Position numbers and translations under genes: made by a program. 64,000 bases of DNA from Microvirga aerilata (GTDB taxonomy: Bacteria > Pseudomonadota > Alphaproteobacteria > Rhizobiales > Beijerinckiaceae): the NCBI RefSeq assembly GCF_016743775.1, contig NZ_JAEQMY010000015.1, positions 59,102 through 123,101 of the forward strand, read 5' to 3'. This document shows, piece after piece, positions 62,118 through 64,000 of this stretch (its first letter is position 1; each line of letters opens with the position of its first letter). Under the pieces are notes generated by a model. The model was not told the DNA's origin, did not search any database, and saw nothing but the letters and a program-made list of their open reading frames with translations.

Positions 62118-62198
62118 TTGGCTCAAGATGCGGTTTCGTTCGCCCTCGGCATCATCGCACCCTTGGCTCTGGTCAGCTGGCTGATCTTCCTGCACTGA
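62118..62198 (+). CDS. 26-residue membrane peptide with TTG start
   Basis: A perfect AGGAGG (62107-62112) sits 5 bases before TTG at 62118, which opens a 26-codon frame to a TGA at 62196-62198. The peptide begins MAQDAVSFALGIIAP and ends LFL-type SWLIFLH, a single hydrophobic helix like many bacterial micropeptides. The exact Shine-Dalgarno spacing and the fully hydrophobic peptide are the evidence; the TTG start makes it easy for gene callers to miss. Confidence 0.6.
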   Translation: MAQDAVSFALGIIAPLALVSWLIFLH

Positions 62199-62324
62199 TC
62201 TATTGCCGTCCGTCATGGCGTGAAAAGCGGGCTTGGGGCCAGCAAGTCATTCCGCACCCTTGCAGATCGGTTTGGAGATATGCCTTCCGTTGACACTGAG
62301 ATACGGCAGACCATGGATCTGAAA

Positions 62325-62465
62325 GACCGGAAACCCGTAGCCTTCCTAACGCTCTCTTTACCTTTCGGGCGCAACTTTCTTGTGTGCCTGTCAGGCACGG
62401 TCCTCCCTGAGTGGTCGCACATGCGACCCACCTTGAGCGCCAGTCGAACGGGCGCTCTTTCTTTG
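62325..62465 (+). ncRNA. candidate small RNA with three hairpins and a Rho-independent terminator
   Basis: TTGACA (62290-62295) is followed at 17 bases by ATGGAT, a plausible promoter. Downstream, hairpins at 62384-62398 (GTGCCTG/CAGGCAC) and 62413-62428 (GGTCGCA/TGCGACC) flank an exposed CCTCCCT (62402-62408), an anti-Shine-Dalgarno sequence as in rhizobial alpha-r/cuckoo-type sRNAs. A third stem, GAGCGCC (62435-62441) with GGCGCTC (62451-62457), is followed by TTTCTTT. No ORF here has a ribosome-binding site. The size and 5' end are approximate. Confidence 0.42.
62435..62464 (+). terminator. intrinsic terminator of the candidate sRNA
   Basis: GAGCGCC (62435-62441) and GGCGCTC (62451-62457) form a 7-bp stem over a 9-base loop, with TTTCTTT directly after. 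Confidence 0.72.
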
Positions 62466-62589
62466 ACAGCGTTCGTGCCTCACCTTGAGCCGAGCCTGCT
62501 TCTAACGCTCCTGTGATAGGTCTCGACCTTGATCATTCGCCTTCATACGCCAGCCTTTGTGTATCCTCTCGAGAGGGAAAAGGTGCGCC

Positions 62590-62883
62590 ATGCTGAGACT
62601 GCTTATAACGTTCTCCGCCATCATCCTTAGCACCGCTGCATCGTCTCAGAACAGACCACTGACGACCTCGATGACATGCTCACAGGTTGCGGGCCGCGTA
62701 GCCTCTCAGGGCGCGATTGTCTTGAGTACAGGCCCATACACATATGATCGTTATGTGAGCGGCGCGAACTCGTGCTTGCATGGCGAATTCCCCGATCCCG
62801 CATGGGTTCCGACTGCGGACAACCCCCAGTGCTTCGCGGGGTATCAATGCCGCGGCAGATCACAGGTGCCGTCCGGCCGCTGA
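62590..62883 (+). CDS. small secreted Cys-containing protein
   Basis: 97 residues from the ATG at 62590. Signal peptide MLRLLITFSAIILSTAASSQ, then a compact domain with four Cys (SMTCSQVAGRVASQGAIVLSTGPYTYDRYVSGANSCLHGEFPDPAWVPTADNPQCFAGYQC), likely two disulfides. Similar small periplasmic proteins with TYDRYV and PAWVPT stretches are widespread in Hyphomicrobiales as I recall them, without assigned function. Confidence 0.72.
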   Translation: MLRLLITFSAIILSTAASSQNRPLTTSMTCSQVAGRVASQGAIVLSTGPYTYDRYVSGANSCLHGEFPDPAWVPTADNPQCFAGYQCRGRSQVPSGR

Positions 62884-63509
62884 TGGAAACGAGCAGGCTG
62901 CAATCGATACCAAGATAAATGATGGGCAGCTTTCCTGAGAACCTGCCGTTGATCGCAGCAGCGCCCAACTGCATGTGAGCCTATGTGATACACGCACCTT
63001 ATCCGATTAAGACCAATCATATGGGCGAGTTGCTTTCGTGGAGTGCTGGTCTGACTATGGCGCTCTCCTCGGACCACAACGGGGCACCTCGAATAGATCG
63101 TCCGACTGTATCCAAAGCACCCTGATCTTTTAAGACTTTTTACCTACTTATAAGATTTAATGCGGCTGAGATAAGGAAACATCGCTCAAAAAGTCTGCAG
63201 AATTTGTGCTTCCATCCTTTGATGATAGGTTTACATTCAATGCGATAAAGCAACGTTAAATCTGTTATTATAGAACAATTGACTTTCTTGCCACGATCTT
63301 GCCTTATTCAGCAAGCAGAACGACATCAACATGAAGCAAGGATTAAACCTTGTGATTCTAAGTATTGCCAACCCTAAATGGGATCGATGGCAGTACCAAA
63401 ATGTAAACTGCGTTTCTTAAGTTCATAGTAACAGTAACTTCTTCATATTAATCAAAAACTCTATTCAGAAGCCTCGCAAAAGAGGCTCGATAGATTTGGG
63501 GCAGAAATC
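62884..63509. other. 626-bp AT-rich gene-free region upstream of the PL7 gene
   Basis: No protein gene, repeat or RNA gene seen. From about 63130 the composition drops to visibly AT-rich (for example 63131-63180 and 63220-63290), unlike the rest of the window. It includes TTGACTTTC (63279) and other promoter-like stretches, and probably contains the promoter and regulatory region of the alginate lyase gene. The low GC may mark DNA of other origin. Confidence 0.5.
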
Positions 63510-64000
63510 ATGGCTTTGAATTCTAGTGTCGCTCCCAGCGGCAACTTTGACTTGTCCAATTGGAAGCTGACGCTTCCTGTCGACGCCTCCGGCAGCATGT
63601 CCGGCACCGCAGTCGAAGTGAAAAGCCTCACCGGCTATCAGAACAGCAAATATTTCTATACCGGCTCCGACGGCGCGATGGTTTTCTACGCTCCTGTCGA
63701 AGGAGCAACCACCAGCGGCTCCTCCTACGCACGCTCGGAATTGCGTGAAATGAAGGGCACCGAGAAAGCGGCGTGGTCGCTTTCCACCGGCGGCTTCATG
63801 AGCGCGACCCTAGAGGTCGATGCGGCTCCCAACCGCGAAGGCGCCGGAGGCAAGATCATCGTCGGCCAGATCCACGGCCAGGACGACGAGCTGGTCCGTC
63901 TCTACTGGGAGAATGGCAAGCTCTACTTTGCTAACGACCGGGCGGGTTCCAGCAACAGCGAAGTCAAGTTCTACTTCGTCAACGCGGCCGGTCAGCAGCC
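63510..64000 (+). CDS. PL7 alginate lyase family protein, 3' end outside window
   Basis: The frame is open from the ATG at 63510 to the window end (163 residues seen). Alginate_lyase2 (PL7) motifs: NFDLSNWKLTLPVD at the start, the substrate-binding SYARSELREM, and GQIHGQDDELVRLYWENGKLYF with the catalytic QIH. PL7 enzymes cut polymannuronate/polyguluronate by beta-elimination. There is no N-terminal signal peptide: the domain begins within 12 residues of the start. That suits a type I secreted protein with C-terminal RTX-type repeats, but the C-terminus is not in the window. Confidence 0.9.
   Translation, partial: MALNSSVAPSGNFDLSNWKLTLPVDASGSMSGTAVEVKSLTGYQNSKYFYTGSDGAMVFYAPVEGATTSGSSYARSELREMKGTEKAAWSLSTGGFMSATLEVDAAPNREGAGGKIIVGQIHGQDDELVRLYWENGKLYFANDRAGSSNSEVKFYFVNAAGQQ

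Noticed and set aside
62220..62516. 98-codon open frame
   Set aside because: It runs through two hairpins and an intrinsic terminator, lacks a ribosome-binding site, and its translation has no structure. A small RNA explains the region better.

Overview
The window is about 64 kb of GC-rich, densely packed alphaproteobacterial chromosome. The gene content points to Hyphomicrobiales (Rhizobiales), probably a Methylobacteriaceae/Microvirga-like soil or plant-associated bacterium: hisS-hisZ-hisG together, ChvE-GguAB sugar uptake, a PdhS-like (PleC/DivJ-type) histidine kinase, phasins for polyhydroxybutyrate (PHB) granules, an HrcA/CIRCE-type groESL operon, an Omp25/31-type beta-barrel and a bifunctional CoA-ligase/GNAT protein. 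This assignment is inferred from protein families, not from a marker gene. I saw no rRNA, tRNA, CRISPR array, transposase or prophage gene.

Layout. 1-6.1 kb: 3' part of an omega-amino acid:pyruvate aminotransferase, then hisS, a Lys-rich small protein and hisZ-hisG. 6.2-11.7 kb: a META-domain secreted protein, a fused SbmA/BacA-like ABC exporter/importer, and the methionine importer metN-metI-metQ. 11.7-18 kb: redox and stress genes, including an NAD(P)H-dependent oxidoreductase, an aldo/keto reductase, an ECF sigma/anti-sigma/secreted-repeat cassette with a visible candidate ECF promoter, and a MarR regulator divergent from doxX-gst with three identical-type palindromes between them. 18-20.2 kb: groES-groEL with CIRCE. 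20.3-27.7 kb: MarR, thioesterase, EamA transporter, L,D-transpeptidase, DUF2076, NUDIX, SDR and a 502-residue coiled-coil protein. 27.8-35.8 kb: a 2-hydroxyacid oxidation island, with glcD-glcE-glcF on one strand and, divergently, cytochrome c-lutA-DUF6653-lutB-lutC on the other, coupled by ATGA overlaps. 36.4-45.6 kb: glycolipid-binding-domain protein, bfd and bfr, a Pat-like acyl-CoA ligase/acetyltransferase, GNAT, a PAS histidine kinase, two phasins and a NUDIX hydrolase. 45.9-48 kb: an outer-membrane beta-barrel and small unknown genes. 48-60.5 kb: a sugar island with chvE-gguA-gguB, ytfQ-ytfR-ytfT-yjfF plus a FadR-type regulator, and divergently an L-arabinonate dehydratase and a 2-keto-3-deoxy-acid dehydratase. 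60.7-64 kb: a hemerythrin-like/phasin fusion, small ORFs including a 26-residue membrane peptide, a candidate sRNA, an AT-rich gene-free stretch and the start of a PL7 alginate lyase.

How the genes work together. The sugar island reads as a non-phosphorylative pentose (L-arabinose-type) pathway with two importers. A 13-bp motif occurs upstream of both importer operons, with the regulator gene lying at the end of one of them. The hydroxyacid island reads as glycolate and lactate oxidation with its own cytochrome c and a membrane protein. Phasins at 44.2-45.1 kb and 60.8 kb imply PHB storage. Dispersed GC-rich inverted repeats fill most longer intergenic gaps in the first 36 kb.
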